Positions 1 to 8,273 of a stretch of 39,885 nucleotides of DNA are shown piece by piece (position 1 is the stretch's first letter; every line of letters begins with the position of its first letter). Made by a program: the position numbers and the translations under genes. The stretch comes from a virus, in the IMG/VR virus record IMGVR_UViG_3300044998_000715, positions 1-39,885 of that record. The stretch is one strand, 5' to 3'. The notes below the pieces were generated by a model. That model had not been told where the DNA came from, made no database searches, and worked only from the letters and a program-made list of their open reading frames with translations.

Positions 1-1025
1 ACGAGGAACGTGCCGGCCGCGATCGAGTTGGTGGGCACGACGCGCCGACCCCACAGTTGCGGCCCAGCCATGGACACCGGGTTGGCCATCACGTACGCGT
101 TGTCTTGCGTCTTCGTCAGCTCGATCTTTTCCCAGTCGGCCGGATTGAGCACGATCGCGTCGACCGGGTACTCGCTCAGTGCGGCTTGCGTGATCGAGCG
201 GCGCAGCGCGTCGATGTTGGTGTCGCCGCTCTGGGCGCGGTTGTAGGCCACGAAGTTGCCGGTGGTGAGCAGACCCTTGATGTTGCCACTGGTGCCCGAG
301 CCGTTGAGCAGCTGATCCTCTTCCTCCAGCTTGAGGCCGTACATGAGGCGCCCGTTCACGTAGCTTTGCAGCTGAGGCGCGTCGTCGAGCACCTGGCGCG
401 ACACCGGGATCCAGTGCGCCAGCGTCACCACCGGCGCATTGTCCAGGGTGAAGGTGATGCCACTCTCGGGCTTCAGCACGTTCTCGTAGTTGGGCGAGGC
501 GTACTGCGGGCCGGCGTTGTTGGTGAAGACGTTCTCCTTGGTGTACTGGATCAGATTCGACGAGGTGCGGCCCACCGGCAACAGATCGCGGATCGTGAAC
601 ACGCGCTCGGGCGGAGTGATGATGCCCGGCACGCGCATGTCGGGCACCAGCGGCTGGTTCTGGCCGATGGCGTTGACGATCGCGGCCTTGATCTCCAGGC
701 GTGCAAACTTGGAGCGGCCGGCCATCATGGCCTGCACAGCTTCACTCTTCACGAAGAGGTCGCCGATGTCGCGCGGCTTGTGGTCGGTGCTGTCCTCGAA
801 GCCGGCGGCGACCTTCTTCTCCAGCTGCAGGCAACGCTCGGTCAGCTCGTTGGCAGAAGCCGCGAGCTTGTCGAGCGCAGCCTTCGTCTCGCTGGCGACG
901 CTCTTGTTGGCGGCGATCTCGCCGTTGGCCTTCTCGGACCAGGCCTTCAGCTCCTTGGTGGTGTCGAGCAGCAGCGACTGGGTTTGTGCCAGCGCCTTGA
1001 TCTCGGTAATGAACTCAGTAGTCAT
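1..1025 (-). CDS. Major capsid protein, HK97 gp5 type (3' end cut by window edge)
   Basis: The reading frame starts at ATG 1025-1023 and runs off the left edge, giving the first 341 residues. Residues 1 to about 85 are rich in Ala, Glu and Lys and look like a long coiled coil, the usual N-terminal delta (scaffold) domain of HK97-type capsid proteins, which the neighbouring protease removes. The following part has the typical HK97-fold landmarks: VPGIITPPERVFTIRDLLPV, a stretch of the type ITFTLDNAPVVTLAHWIPVS, then RQVLDDAPQLQSYVNGRL, and later AIVLNPADWEKIELTK. It subdivides the head lattice as hexamers and pentamers. It lies 2 bases after the prohead protease. About 60-100 C-terminal residues are expected beyond the window edge. 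Confident on family and partial status. Confidence 0.95.
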   Translation of the reverse strand, partial: MTTEFITEIKALAQTQSLLLDTTKELKAWSEKANGEIAANKSVASETKAALDKLAASANELTERCLQLEKKVAAGFEDSTDHKPRDIGDLFVKSEAVQAMMAGRSKFARLEIKAAIVNAIGQNQPLVPDMRVPGIITPPERVFTIRDLLPVGRTSSNLIQYTKENVFTNNAGPQYASPNYENVLKPESGITFTLDNAPVVTLAHWIPVSRQVLDDAPQLQSYVNGRLMYGLKLEEEDQLLNGSGTSGNIKGLLTTGNFVAYNRAQSGDTNIDALRRSITQAALSEYPVDAIVLNPADWEKIELTKTQDNAYVMANPVSMAGPQLWGRRVVPTNSIAAGTFL

Positions 1026-1027
1026 GA

Positions 1028-1756
1028 TCAAATTCCTTTCAGGACATGTTTGGCAAAGCTCAGGTTGTCGGCGATAAGCCGAGCGAGGTCTTGCGGAAGC
1101 TCGGTCGCAGCCACGGACTCACTCCGGACATTGGCCTTGCGGATGCCCGAGACGAATGCCTTCGCCGCGGATCGTGAGAAACCACAAACGTCGCGCATGT
1201 AGTCCTCGAATTCAGACAAAGAGGTGAACCCTTCGATCGCAGACTTGACCGATCCCACGTCGATGCGTGCAGCGTCGTCGGCCGGGAATGTGACGATGGA
1301 AATTTCAGCGACCTCGGCGACCGACTTGATGATGCGCTGCGGGCGCGACCCATCACCCTTGTCGACGATCTCGACCTCGTTCGGATCGAGCCGGATGCCA
1401 ACAGACAGGCCGTCAACGGTTTCGTGTTGAAGTGCAGCGCGCACAGCGACTGCCGACGGCATGCCCTTGGTGAACTCGCCATCGACGAGCAGCCCATCCG
1501 AGTCCTCGCCCATCTTGAGCCACTTGCCAACAGGCAGCTCCCACGAGCGGTGATTCACGAACATCTTGGGCATCCTCGCCGCGCCAGAGCGAATCGCCTT
1601 GAGCACCTTCGAGTACGCGCCAGGCAGGATCGTGTCGCCGTAGGAGTCTACGCCGTTGAACTTCGAGGCGTAGCCAGAGAACGTCCAGGCGTCCTCGCCA
1701 TTGCCATCGGCAAACTTGAGCTGAACGTCACTGAGCGAGAGTGTTTTTTGGAGCAT
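1028..1756 (-). CDS. HK97-family prohead protease (peptidase family U35/S78)
   Basis: This 242-residue protein is the serine protease that cleaves the capsid delta domains during head maturation. The signature pieces are visible: SGYASKFNGVDSYGDTILPG near the N-terminus, the His of MFVNHRSWELPVGKW, and the Ser of ETVDGLSVGIRL, then EISIVTFPADDAARI. The frame is open further upstream, but I start at ATG 1756 (MLQKTLSLSD) because the extra residues are basic, unlike the family and antisense-like, and because this start overlaps the portal stop by 29 bases, as is usual in this operon type. It sits between portal and capsid, the standard HK97 order. Confidence 0.93.
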   Translation of the reverse strand: MLQKTLSLSDVQLKFADGNGEDAWTFSGYASKFNGVDSYGDTILPGAYSKVLKAIRSGAARMPKMFVNHRSWELPVGKWLKMGEDSDGLLVDGEFTKGMPSAVAVRAALQHETVDGLSVGIRLDPNEVEIVDKGDGSRPQRIIKSVAEVAEISIVTFPADDAARIDVGSVKSAIEGFTSLSEFEDYMRDVCGFSRSAAKAFVSGIRKANVRSESVAATELPQDLARLIADNLSFAKHVLKGI

Positions 1757-3020
1757 CGGGCGCCTCGTCGTCCATTGATGCGCCGCCAGGGGCGCCGGTT
1801 GAATTTTCGCCGAGTTTCGTGATCGGAAGCAAATTGGACTGCGCAGTGAGCACGTCGCCACCTTCCATCGGTGGCAGGTTCTCCAGCTGGCGCCACTCGT
1901 TGCGCGTCATCAAGCCATTTTGAACCGCTCGCGCGCCAATCTCCAGCCGCTCCTTCAGCGAGCCGCGCAACAGCGCGTCCAGCGAGAACTCGACGGTGTA
2001 GCGCTTGCGCTGCGCGGCGGTGAGCACGCGCGCTTCGATCGCCTGCTCCAACAGCGCGATCATCGGCCGCAGCCTGAACTTGTAGAAGCCCTGAATGATC
2101 TGCTCGATGCCCGACCCCCACGTCGTGGCTTTCGTCGTGTCGTTGATGAGCACGCCGGGAATGCCGAACCAGCGGGCAATCTCCTCGATCGAGAAGCGTC
2201 GAGTGTCGAGCAGCTGCAAGTCGGCCGGCGTCATGTTCAATGGCTCAAACTTCGCGCCGGCTTCGAGCACAAGCAGGTCGTCTTCGCTGCCTTCGACCAG
2301 GCCCTTGTAATTGGCGCGAATCTCGTCGCGCTGCTTTTGCGTCAACAACTTGTCGATCATGAAGACGCCAGGGCGCTTGGCCGATTTGCGGTAAACGTTG
2401 CTGGTGTGGTTCTGCGCATCGACGGCGAGCGCGACCGACTGGCGCATGTACGACAGTCGGTCCATGCCGACGATGCCATTGCCCTTGTCTTTCCAATGAA
2501 GGATGGAGTCGGCGGCGTAGACGGCGATCGCGCCCTCGTAGTAGTACTTGTACACGACCGACCGATCGCGCAGCACCTCGACCTCGACCTGATCGGTGGC
2601 CAGCGGCCACATCTCCAGCACCTCGCCGTTCGCGCCGCGGATCAGCCGCGCATAAGCGTTGCCGCGCAGCAGGAAGTTGAAGGCCAGGAACTGGAAGAAT
2701 TCCATCGGCGTCATCCGCCGATTCGGCTCGTCGTGCAGCAGCCTGAACAGATAGGCGTCGCGCGCAAGCGTCTTGTGGCCACCTTCTTGCGTCGAGCGGT
2801 TGTAGACGAACAGCGGCAGCGAGGCGATGTTGTCGACGAGCAGCTCGACAGCACTCCACACCGCCGACACCTGCATCGCGCCATCCATGCCGTAGTCCTT
2901 CGACGACTCCGGCGTCGAAGCTGTGCGCGTGAACGGCTCGCCGTACTGGATGCCAGCTTGCTGGCCGGTGGCGCCGATGGCGCCGAACCAGCGCCGCAAC
3001 GATTGGTAAATGGTGCCCAT
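1728..3020 (-). CDS. Portal protein, HK97 family
   Basis: This 430-residue protein forms the dodecameric ring at the head vertex through which DNA enters. Family landmarks are the early MQVSAVWSAVELLVDNIASL segment, the FQFLAFNFLLRGNAYARLI segment, and RRFSIEEIARWFGIPGVLI followed by the GFYKFRLRPMIALLEQAI helix that precedes the C-terminal crown. ATG 3020 follows GAGG about 10 bases upstream, 5 bases after the terminase stop. Its 3' end overlaps the protease start. The length is normal for the family. Confidence 0.96.
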   Translation of the reverse strand: MGTIYQSLRRWFGAIGATGQQAGIQYGEPFTRTASTPESSKDYGMDGAMQVSAVWSAVELLVDNIASLPLFVYNRSTQEGGHKTLARDAYLFRLLHDEPNRRMTPMEFFQFLAFNFLLRGNAYARLIRGANGEVLEMWPLATDQVEVEVLRDRSVVYKYYYEGAIAVYAADSILHWKDKGNGIVGMDRLSYMRQSVALAVDAQNHTSNVYRKSAKRPGVFMIDKLLTQKQRDEIRANYKGLVEGSEDDLLVLEAGAKFEPLNMTPADLQLLDTRRFSIEEIARWFGIPGVLINDTTKATTWGSGIEQIIQGFYKFRLRPMIALLEQAIEARVLTAAQRKRYTVEFSLDALLRGSLKERLEIGARAVQNGLMTRNEWRQLENLPPMEGGDVLTAQSNLLPITKLGENSTGAPGGASMDDEAPDAPKNTLAQ

Positions 3021-3025
3021 GCGCG

Positions 3026-4585
3026 TCAGTACCTCGCTCTGATTGGCGCCGAGATGAATCCGTCGAGGTCGCCTTCCTCAACTTCACTCGGCATCGAGCC
3101 CACGGCCATAGCGAGCGCGACCATCCCGTCGATGCGCCCTGTGGACTTGTTCTTGGCGAATTTGCGATTGCCTGCCGGGTCCATGACGACCGCAGCGTTG
3201 GCCGCGCACATGCGCAGCACAGGATGGTTGCCGTGGCGCAGCTGGCGAGCGAGCAGCCGCGACTCCAGCTCACGCAGCGCCGGCGACATGCTCACGAACC
3301 CTTGCCCGAAGTCCACGAAGCGCGCCAGCTCCTCCTCGGTGAATCCGGCGCGCTCCAGCCAAGGTCGCAGGAAGCGCATGTTGTATCGGTCGAACGCGAG
3401 CGCACGCACGTCGCAGCGATCGAAGATGCCGCGCAGGTACTCGGCGATGAACTCGTACTGGATGGCGCGCCCAGGCGTCGTCAACAGGTGGCCTTGCTGC
3501 GCCCACACGTCGTACGGCGCCCGCGCCTCGCGCGCCTTGTCGACCAGCCCCTCAGCCGGCAACCAGAACGTCGGCACGACGGACCCCGAGCGCGACACCA
3601 GCACCAGCGCACACAGATCGGACACAGAAGCGAGGTCCAGCCCACCGAACACTTCTTCGCCCTCGATCGCATCCGGCTCGCCGCCGTTCTCGTCCCACAC
3701 CTCTCTCGACACAAATGGCGCGTTGGTCTCGACGCGCTGGTTGAGGTTCAGGTTGCGGAATGTGGGCGCGAAGCTCGGCATGCGCTGCGCTTTCTCTGCA
3801 AGCCGGCGCAGATCGTCCAGCGAGCGGAACTTGCCGACCGCCGGGTTGGCGGCGCGCCACGCCTCCTCGTCGAGCAAGTCGCAGTCCTTCGGCGCCTCGT
3901 ACACGTGCAGCACGATGGTCGGATCGCCGCTGGTGCGTGCGTCGTCAATCCATATCGAGAACAGGTCGGAGTCGCTCGCGGCTTGCGTCGAGATGGCCAG
4001 CAGCAGCGGCCGATCGTGCGCGCCTTGCGACGTCTCGATCGCGTCCACGAAGTCGTCTTGCGACCCCTTCACCTGCCCAACCTCATCGAGGATCGCGACC
4101 ACCGGCGACAGGCCGTGCGCGGTCTTCGCCTCGGCGGAGATGGCGCGGTACTCGACGTTGCGCGGCAAGCCGACGATGATCTTGCTGGACGGAACGATGC
4201 GCGTGATGCGCGCCAGCCGCGGCTCCATCGCGATCATCTTCGTCATGAGCTTGAAGACGAGCGCAGCCTGATCGCGCGAGCGCGCGCCGCTGATGATCTG
4301 CGAGTTCTGCTCGGCCACAGGCCCGACGATGTGCGCAAGCACGATGCCGGCGATGAGCGCAGTCTTCCCGTTCTTGCGCGCGATGGACAGGTACGCGCGA
4401 TTCGTGCCGTGCGGGTTGTCGTAAACGTCGAGGATGAACCTGCGCTGGAATGGCTCCAGCACGATCCGCTCGCCGACGTTCTTGCCTTCAGGAACGCGGC
4501 AGTACTCTTCAATGAACGCAACGACCTTCTCGCCGCGAGTCATCTTCTCGATCGGCTTCGTCCTCGGCGCAACCCTGCGGCTCAT
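3026..4585 (-). CDS. terL: Terminase large subunit (Terminase_1, HK97 type)
   Basis: This 519-residue packaging motor couples ATP hydrolysis to DNA translocation and cuts concatemers. The N-terminal ATPase has a Walker A-like ARKNGKT (about residues 69-75) and Walker B VVAILDE (about 162-168). The C-terminal RNase H-like nuclease shows acidic residues in GGLDLASVSDL, ALAFDRYN and STGRIDGMVALAMA. The frame is open 102 codons further upstream across the small subunit gene, but that part is Arg/Ala-rich shadow sequence; ATG 4585 (MSRRVAPRTK) lies 2 bases after the small subunit stop. The family and the adjacent HNH gene suggest cos-type packaging. Confidence 0.96.
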   Translation of the reverse strand: MSRRVAPRTKPIEKMTRGEKVVAFIEEYCRVPEGKNVGERIVLEPFQRRFILDVYDNPHGTNRAYLSIARKNGKTALIAGIVLAHIVGPVAEQNSQIISGARSRDQAALVFKLMTKMIAMEPRLARITRIVPSSKIIVGLPRNVEYRAISAEAKTAHGLSPVVAILDEVGQVKGSQDDFVDAIETSQGAHDRPLLLAISTQAASDSDLFSIWIDDARTSGDPTIVLHVYEAPKDCDLLDEEAWRAANPAVGKFRSLDDLRRLAEKAQRMPSFAPTFRNLNLNQRVETNAPFVSREVWDENGGEPDAIEGEEVFGGLDLASVSDLCALVLVSRSGSVVPTFWLPAEGLVDKAREARAPYDVWAQQGHLLTTPGRAIQYEFIAEYLRGIFDRCDVRALAFDRYNMRFLRPWLERAGFTEEELARFVDFGQGFVSMSPALRELESRLLARQLRHGNHPVLRMCAANAAVVMDPAGNRKFAKNKSTGRIDGMVALAMAVGSMPSEVEEGDLDGFISAPIRARY

Positions 4586-4587
4586 GT

Positions 4588-5049
4588 TCAACTCGCGAGC
4601 AACGATTCGCTGGCCAGCTGCTCGCGAACCTTGCGCGCGGCCTTCAGTGTGCTTTGTCGCTTCTTCGCGTCGGCAGGATCGTCTGTGGCGACGAGGCCCA
4701 AGGCGCGCATTAGCGCGAGCTGCCGACGCGTCGCCTGCTCGATCATCGTCAGCAACGGATTCGGCCGCGGAGTCGCGTTGGGCGCGACGAACACGACTGG
4801 CTCTTCGAGTTCCATCTGCGCCGACCACTCCTCGATGTCGGCTTGTGTGCGAGCGAGCTGCGCAGCCGCGACAAGCTGAACCTCCAGCCACTCGTCTCGC
4901 GGCTTGTTCGCGACGATCGCATCCCAGTACGGGCGGTCTTTCGGCCGCAGCGTGATGTGTTTCGGCGGCTCGGCCAGGCCCTTCGCCGCGTCAATGAACG
5001 CCTGCGCCGCGCCAGCAACAGTGTCGGATGAACGGACTCGTTTCGGCAT
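4588..5049 (-). CDS. terS: Terminase small subunit
   Basis: A 153-residue protein directly ahead of the large subunit, the place of the DNA-recognition subunit of HK97-like terminases. It has HITLRPKDRPYWDAIVANKP followed by WLEVQLVAAAQLARTQADIE, a pattern seen in P27/HK97-type small terminases, then a helical region ending in Lys/Arg-rich sequence. I see no obvious Shine-Dalgarno before ATG 5049, so translation may depend on read-through coupling from the HNH gene 15 bases upstream. Function rests on position and weak family resemblance. Confidence 0.85.
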   Translation of the reverse strand: MPKRVRSSDTVAGAAQAFIDAAKGLAEPPKHITLRPKDRPYWDAIVANKPRDEWLEVQLVAAAQLARTQADIEEWSAQMELEEPVVFVAPNATPRPNPLLTMIEQATRRQLALMRALGLVATDDPADAKKRQSTLKAARKVREQLASESLLAS

Positions 5050-5064
5050 AGTGTCGGTTTGCAG

Positions 5065-5490
5065 TCAAAAATGATGGGGCGGGCGGTTTCCTGTGTGGCG
5101 AGTGTTCGACTTTTTTGCCGCCCCTCCTGCTTGCGCCCACGGATGGCGAGGATCTGTCGGATCGCCGCGAACATCGCAGCCGCGTGGCGCAGTGTTCAAG
5201 TCCTCGGCAGTTTTCATTCTGTGATGAGGGGTGCACAGAAGATCCATATTCCGATCTTCGTTCGTTCCGCCATTAATCAAAGCCACGCGATGGTCCAGCT
5301 CGACACCGGCGACAACCCGGCCTTCTGCCCAACACATCGGACACAACGGGCGCAGCAGCCGCACCCGCTCCTTTTGCGCAAGCAGTCTCCGCCCTCGTAG
5401 CCGCTCCACCATGGGCGAATTCTCCCCGAAGACGCCGCGCTTGCGGTGCCGCGTGTGTGCCGAGCGCAGCCGCGCTGGTGTTCGCGCCAT
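5065..5490 (-). CDS. HNH endonuclease next to terminase
   Basis: The core has a CPMCW zinc pair, the HNH strand VELDHRVALINGGTNEDRN and the closing LLCTPHHRMKT with the second cysteine and histidines. Such small HNH proteins sit beside HK97-type terminases and, in HK97, work with the terminase at cos cleavage. ATG 5490 is chosen because codons 1-26 keep high GC at third positions; an alternative start at ATG 5412 has the better Shine-Dalgarno (GGGGAGAA, 9 bases away) and would give 115 residues. The N-terminus is rich in Arg and His. Its promoter is probably in the AT-rich island just upstream. Confidence 0.9.
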   Translation of the reverse strand: MARTPARLRSAHTRHRKRGVFGENSPMVERLRGRRLLAQKERVRLLRPLCPMCWAEGRVVAGVELDHRVALINGGTNEDRNMDLLCTPHHRMKTAEDLNTAPRGCDVRGDPTDPRHPWAQAGGAAKKSNTRHTGNRPPHHF

Positions 5491-5506
5491 AAATCGTTCT
5501 TGATTA

Positions 5507-5625
5507 CGACCCGAGATGCCCGAGATGCCCGACTTCTCCTATTGTTGTCCCCTACGTAATTAAAATAATTTATTTTCGTATAATCAAACAATGCTAATCT
5601 TGGGCATCTCGGGCATCTCGGGTCG
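5507..5625. repeat. Perfect 24-bp inverted repeat framing an AT-rich island (candidate ori, cos or control site)
   Basis: The left arm is 5507-5530 and the right arm 5602-5625; they are exact reverse complements, 71 bases apart. Each arm holds two tandem copies of the 9-mer GGGCATCTC (or its complement GAGATGCCC), so four 9-mers point inward and outward symmetrically. The spacer is the most AT-rich place in the window: 5551-5600 has 11 G or C in 50. At its centre is the palindrome aaaataatttatttt (5562-5576). It separates the helicase gene from the HNH-terminase operon. The layout resembles iterons flanking an unwinding element, but a regulator site, a cos region or a late promoter region are equally possible. 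Confidence 0.85.
5563..5591 (-). promoter_or_regulatory. Possible late promoter on the minus strand in the AT-rich island
   Basis: Reading the minus strand there is TTGTTT (5591-5586), then 17 or 18 bases, then TTATTT or TATTTT around 5568-5562. This is a weak match to a sigma70 promoter but is the only AT-rich segment upstream of the HNH-terminase-head operon. A perfect TATAAT on the plus strand (5579-5584) has no matching -35 and no plus-strand gene after it. Confidence 0.3.
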
Positions 5626-5678
5626 AGTCTGACTCAATAAATCGCGAATCGATCCTCGACGAAGCGCACAGCGCGCGG

Positions 5679-7175
5679 CTACGCTGGTTCCTTCTGCGCG
5701 GCGACGAGCTCCCGGCCGCGGCGTTGCACCGCGGCGTCGCACGCCACCGCGTCACGCATCATCTCTTCTCTCACGAAGGCCAGCCGCGACCTGAACACTT
5801 TCCCTCCTTCACGGAACACCCACCGTTCGCCGTCCGGGCTGCGGCGCAGCATGTAGCCTTCCTTGCGCATCCTGTGCGCGATCTTGCGCGGCGACTTCAG
5901 CATCGCCACGATCTCGTCTTGGTCGTCGAAGGCATGATCCACCAGCTCCTGCCCGAAGAACACCGCAGGACGGCCGAGCTTTTCCAGCGCGTGCGTCACC
6001 GCATCGTCGGGCGCGCCCCACGACCCGGCCACGGCTTCCCAACCCGCGGTGCGCTCGACCTGGCGCTTGGGGTCGAAGCGTGAGATGTCGCGCTCGAAGA
6101 GCCACCGCGCGACGTGCCCGAACCCGCCTTCGTGCTCCAGCCACCGGAAGTAGCGGTCGAAGTACTGCGGGTCGTGGCGCGGCGAGTCGGGGTCGAGGTG
6201 CCACTTCGACGGCAGCGACGAGTGCATCACGAACATGCGCCGGTCCTCTGGCGGGATGTACATGTCCATCCAGTCGTTGGTCGTGATGAACACGCGCAGG
6301 ACGTTCACCACGTATCGCAGCCTCTGATACTTGTCGTTCAATGGCAGCGTGTTCGGTGGCGCGGCGATGAGCGGCTTGAGGATGTTGTACATCGTCGAGG
6401 CGTGGTACTCGTCGCGCGACGGCCGTACCTCGTCGATCGTGAGCATGAGCGTTTGCAGCCACGGCTGGTAAGGCGAGAACAGCGCGTCAGGCTCGATGCC
6501 CTTGTGATTCCAGTCGCCCACCGCGGCTTTCACTGCGACGAGCGCAGCATCCTTGCCGATGCCTTGTGTGCCAGAGAGCACGATCGCGGCGTTGCACTTC
6601 TCGTGCGGGCGCTGCACCATGTGCGCGCAGTAGTCGAAGAAGAAGTTGTGCTCCTTCTCCTCGCTCCACAGCAGCTTCACGTGCTCGACCCAAGGGCCGG
6701 CCTTCGAGGCGTCGCCCCGCGGCTCGGGCGGAGGGCGGTACTGGTTGAACGATCGGCGCCCCTTCGCAGGGTAGAAGCCGTCCTTGTCAATGAACCAGTC
6801 CTTGATGATCTTGGGCTTGCCTGGCCACCAGGTTGACCCTTCGACAAGCTGATCGTTCTCCACGCGCATGATCTCCTGCGATGGGCGCACCAGTGTTTCG
6901 CGTCGGCGTCGAGGTCGCCCACGCCGCCGCGGCGCGTCGGGCTGCGGCTCGGGGTCGCCTTCTTCGACGATCACTGTCCACTCGCTGCGCGGAATCTTCG
7001 CGTCGACCGACTTCTCTGAGTGAAGGGTGTTGTCTTGAATGTCCCAGAATGCCTCTTGCTGCGTGTCGTAAACGAAGTCCTCAATGCGCGCCATGCGGCG
7101 CTGGTCGTCCAGTCTTTCAAGCAGCTCGCGCTCACGTTCGGCTGCGCGCCGTTCAATGTCGTCTGGTTGTGTCAT
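5679..7175 (-). CDS. Replicative helicase, SF3-like primase-associated ATPase (DUF5906/VirE-like) with AT-hook
   Basis: A 498-residue AAA+-type ATPase. Walker A is GTQGIGKD (about residues 202-209), Walker B is MLTIDEVRPSRDEYH, and the FITTNDWMDMYIPPEDRRMF segment supplies the sensor-1 Asn and arginine finger region typical of phage SF3/DUF5906 helicases that work with PrimPol primases. A basic RRRGRPRRRR stretch at about residues 83-92 is a textbook AT-hook (RGRP core), a minor-groove binder of AT-rich DNA. ATG 7175 is preferred over GTG 7178 because AAGGAG lies 4 bases before it; it overlaps the primase stop as TGATG. An AT-rich repeat lies directly downstream. Confidence 0.88.
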   Translation of the reverse strand: MTQPDDIERRAAERERELLERLDDQRRMARIEDFVYDTQQEAFWDIQDNTLHSEKSVDAKIPRSEWTVIVEEGDPEPQPDAPRRRGRPRRRRETLVRPSQEIMRVENDQLVEGSTWWPGKPKIIKDWFIDKDGFYPAKGRRSFNQYRPPPEPRGDASKAGPWVEHVKLLWSEEKEHNFFFDYCAHMVQRPHEKCNAAIVLSGTQGIGKDAALVAVKAAVGDWNHKGIEPDALFSPYQPWLQTLMLTIDEVRPSRDEYHASTMYNILKPLIAAPPNTLPLNDKYQRLRYVVNVLRVFITTNDWMDMYIPPEDRRMFVMHSSLPSKWHLDPDSPRHDPQYFDRYFRWLEHEGGFGHVARWLFERDISRFDPKRQVERTAGWEAVAGSWGAPDDAVTHALEKLGRPAVFFGQELVDHAFDDQDEIVAMLKSPRKIAHRMRKEGYMLRRSPDGERWVFREGGKVFRSRLAFVREEMMRDAVACDAAVQRRGRELVAAQKEPA

Positions 7176-8113
7176 CACGCTCCTTCTGTCGCTGCGTCAT
7201 TGGCCGCGGCCAACTGCTCCGCCGCCTCATTGTCGATCCAGTCGGTCAGCTCCGCCCAGCCCTTGCCGGCACAGTGGCCATGGTGGCAGCGGAACGCGCC
7301 GTAAAAACCATTCTCCTCGCTGGGCTCACGCACCGCGGCGCCGGTGTCCGCGGCGCCAGTGTGCTGGTGGACCCATGGGCAAGTCATCTCCGTCCACCCG
7401 CTCGGGTCTGGGCGATCGCGCTTGAGCATGCCGGCGGCGCGCAGCCAGCGGTAGTACATTGCGAACGCTTTGTTGCGCTCCACAGCGTCCTCCGGCACCA
7501 GCCGGCCGCGCCACTGCCTGCGCCCCATGATCTCCAGCTCGAAGGCGCCCAGCAACTCGTCGATCGAGTACCTGCGGCCGGTGAGCTCGCGCAGCTCGCA
7601 CCGCCAGCCTCGGTGCTTGGGCTTGCCGTTCAGGAAGCCTGGCACTCGCCCCACACGCGTGACGCCGCTCATGCCTGGGTCGGCGCCGAGCAACTTGCCG
7701 GCGATGAAGGCGCGGATCACCCCATCGAACCTCGCGGCGTCGCGCTCAGGCTCGGCCAGGAAGTACCACCACTGGAAGTTGCCTGCGCTCGTCTCCACGA
7801 TCGCGCTCGGCGGCACGCCGCGCACCACCACAAGGTCAACCTTCGTGCCCACGTCGTCGACCATCAGCGCGCGCCCCGCGGCGAACGTCTCGTTGCGGCG
7901 GCGGAACGTGTTGTCTGCGGCGCGACGGAAGCTGCTGACGGTGACGTACACGTTGCACTGCGCCGAGAAGGGCAATCGATCGCCCAGCGCCCATGGTCGA
8001 GGTCGCCACGCTCGGTGGTCTACCGCATCCGGGTCGCCGATGAACCCGCACAGCACAAGCCGTTCGTCGTCGGGCAGCCCTTCGCCCAGGCAGTTCATGA
8101 ATTCTGTGGACAA
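7175..8113 (-). CDS. PrimPol/RepB-type DNA primase with C-terminal zinc-binding segment
   Basis: A 312-residue protein. The core shows the archaeo-eukaryotic primase pattern of RepB-like phage primases: ALMVDDVGTKVDL with an acidic pair (about residues 86-87), ETSAGNFQWWYFL, and GVTRVGRVPGFLNGKP. Near the C-terminus Cys and His residues in EMTCPWVHQHTG and FRCHHGHC may bind zinc. I start at TTG 8113 because GAGGAG lies 6 bases before it; ATG 8098 is too far from that site and the upstream frame to 8191 enters the promoter/leader region. It is translationally coupled to the helicase, with which it should start phage DNA synthesis. Confidence 0.85.
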   Translation of the reverse strand: MSTEFMNCLGEGLPDDERLVLCGFIGDPDAVDHRAWRPRPWALGDRLPFSAQCNVYVTVSSFRRAADNTFRRRNETFAAGRALMVDDVGTKVDLVVVRGVPPSAIVETSAGNFQWWYFLAEPERDAARFDGVIRAFIAGKLLGADPGMSGVTRVGRVPGFLNGKPKHRGWRCELRELTGRRYSIDELLGAFELEIMGRRQWRGRLVPEDAVERNKAFAMYYRWLRAAGMLKRDRPDPSGWTEMTCPWVHQHTGAADTGAAVREPSEENGFYGAFRCHHGHCAGKGWAELTDWIDNEAAEQLAAANDAATEGA

Positions 8114-8132
8114 GACGTTCTCCTCAAGAGGG

Positions 8133-8163
8133 GCGCCGATTTTCGGGCCGCTAGGATCGGCGC
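8133..8163 (-). promoter_or_regulatory. Leader hairpin upstream of the primase gene
   Basis: GCGCCGAT at 8133-8140 and ATCGGCGC at 8156-8163 are perfect inverted arms with a 15-base loop. In the minus-strand transcript this hairpin would end about 9 bases before the GAGGAG site of the primase gene. I could not find a convincing minus-strand promoter before it. A role in leader stability or translation control is inference. Confidence 0.4.
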
Positions 8164-8182
8164 AGGGACAGGCCGGTCGGCG

Positions 8183-8273
8183 AAAGACCAACCGTTTTGC
8201 AGGGTCTTTGAAGAAAGTGCTTGACTTCGTTCTGGACTTGAGTCACAATTCGTTCATCGTCGAGTTGACGATG
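8183..8273 (+). promoter_or_regulatory. Promoter-leader cassette 1 (TTGACT-N17-CACAAT plus start-site hairpin)
   Basis: The -35 is TTGACT (8221-8226), the spacer 17 bases, the -10 CACAAT (8244-8249). Five bases further on, at the predicted transcript start, is the hairpin CATCGTC-gagtt-GACGATG (8255-8273). Upstream, AAAGACC (8183-8189) and GGTCTTT (8203-8209) form a second hairpin. A GAAAGGA ribosome site precedes the gene at 8297. This is one of five clear copies plus one diverged copy in the window, and it lies between the divergent primase and early operons. Confidence 0.85.

Noticed and set aside
57-1202. Long plus-strand open frame opposite the capsid and protease genes (similar ones at 1920-4271 and 3224-4879)
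   Set aside because: The translations are rich in Arg, His, Leu and Val without any motif, and the opposite strand encodes well-recognised head and terminase proteins. Long antisense frames are expected in GC-rich DNA.
5579-5584. Perfect TATAAT on the plus strand in the AT-rich island
   Set aside because: No -35 at a suitable distance and no plus-strand gene downstream; AT-rich sequence makes a chance match likely.
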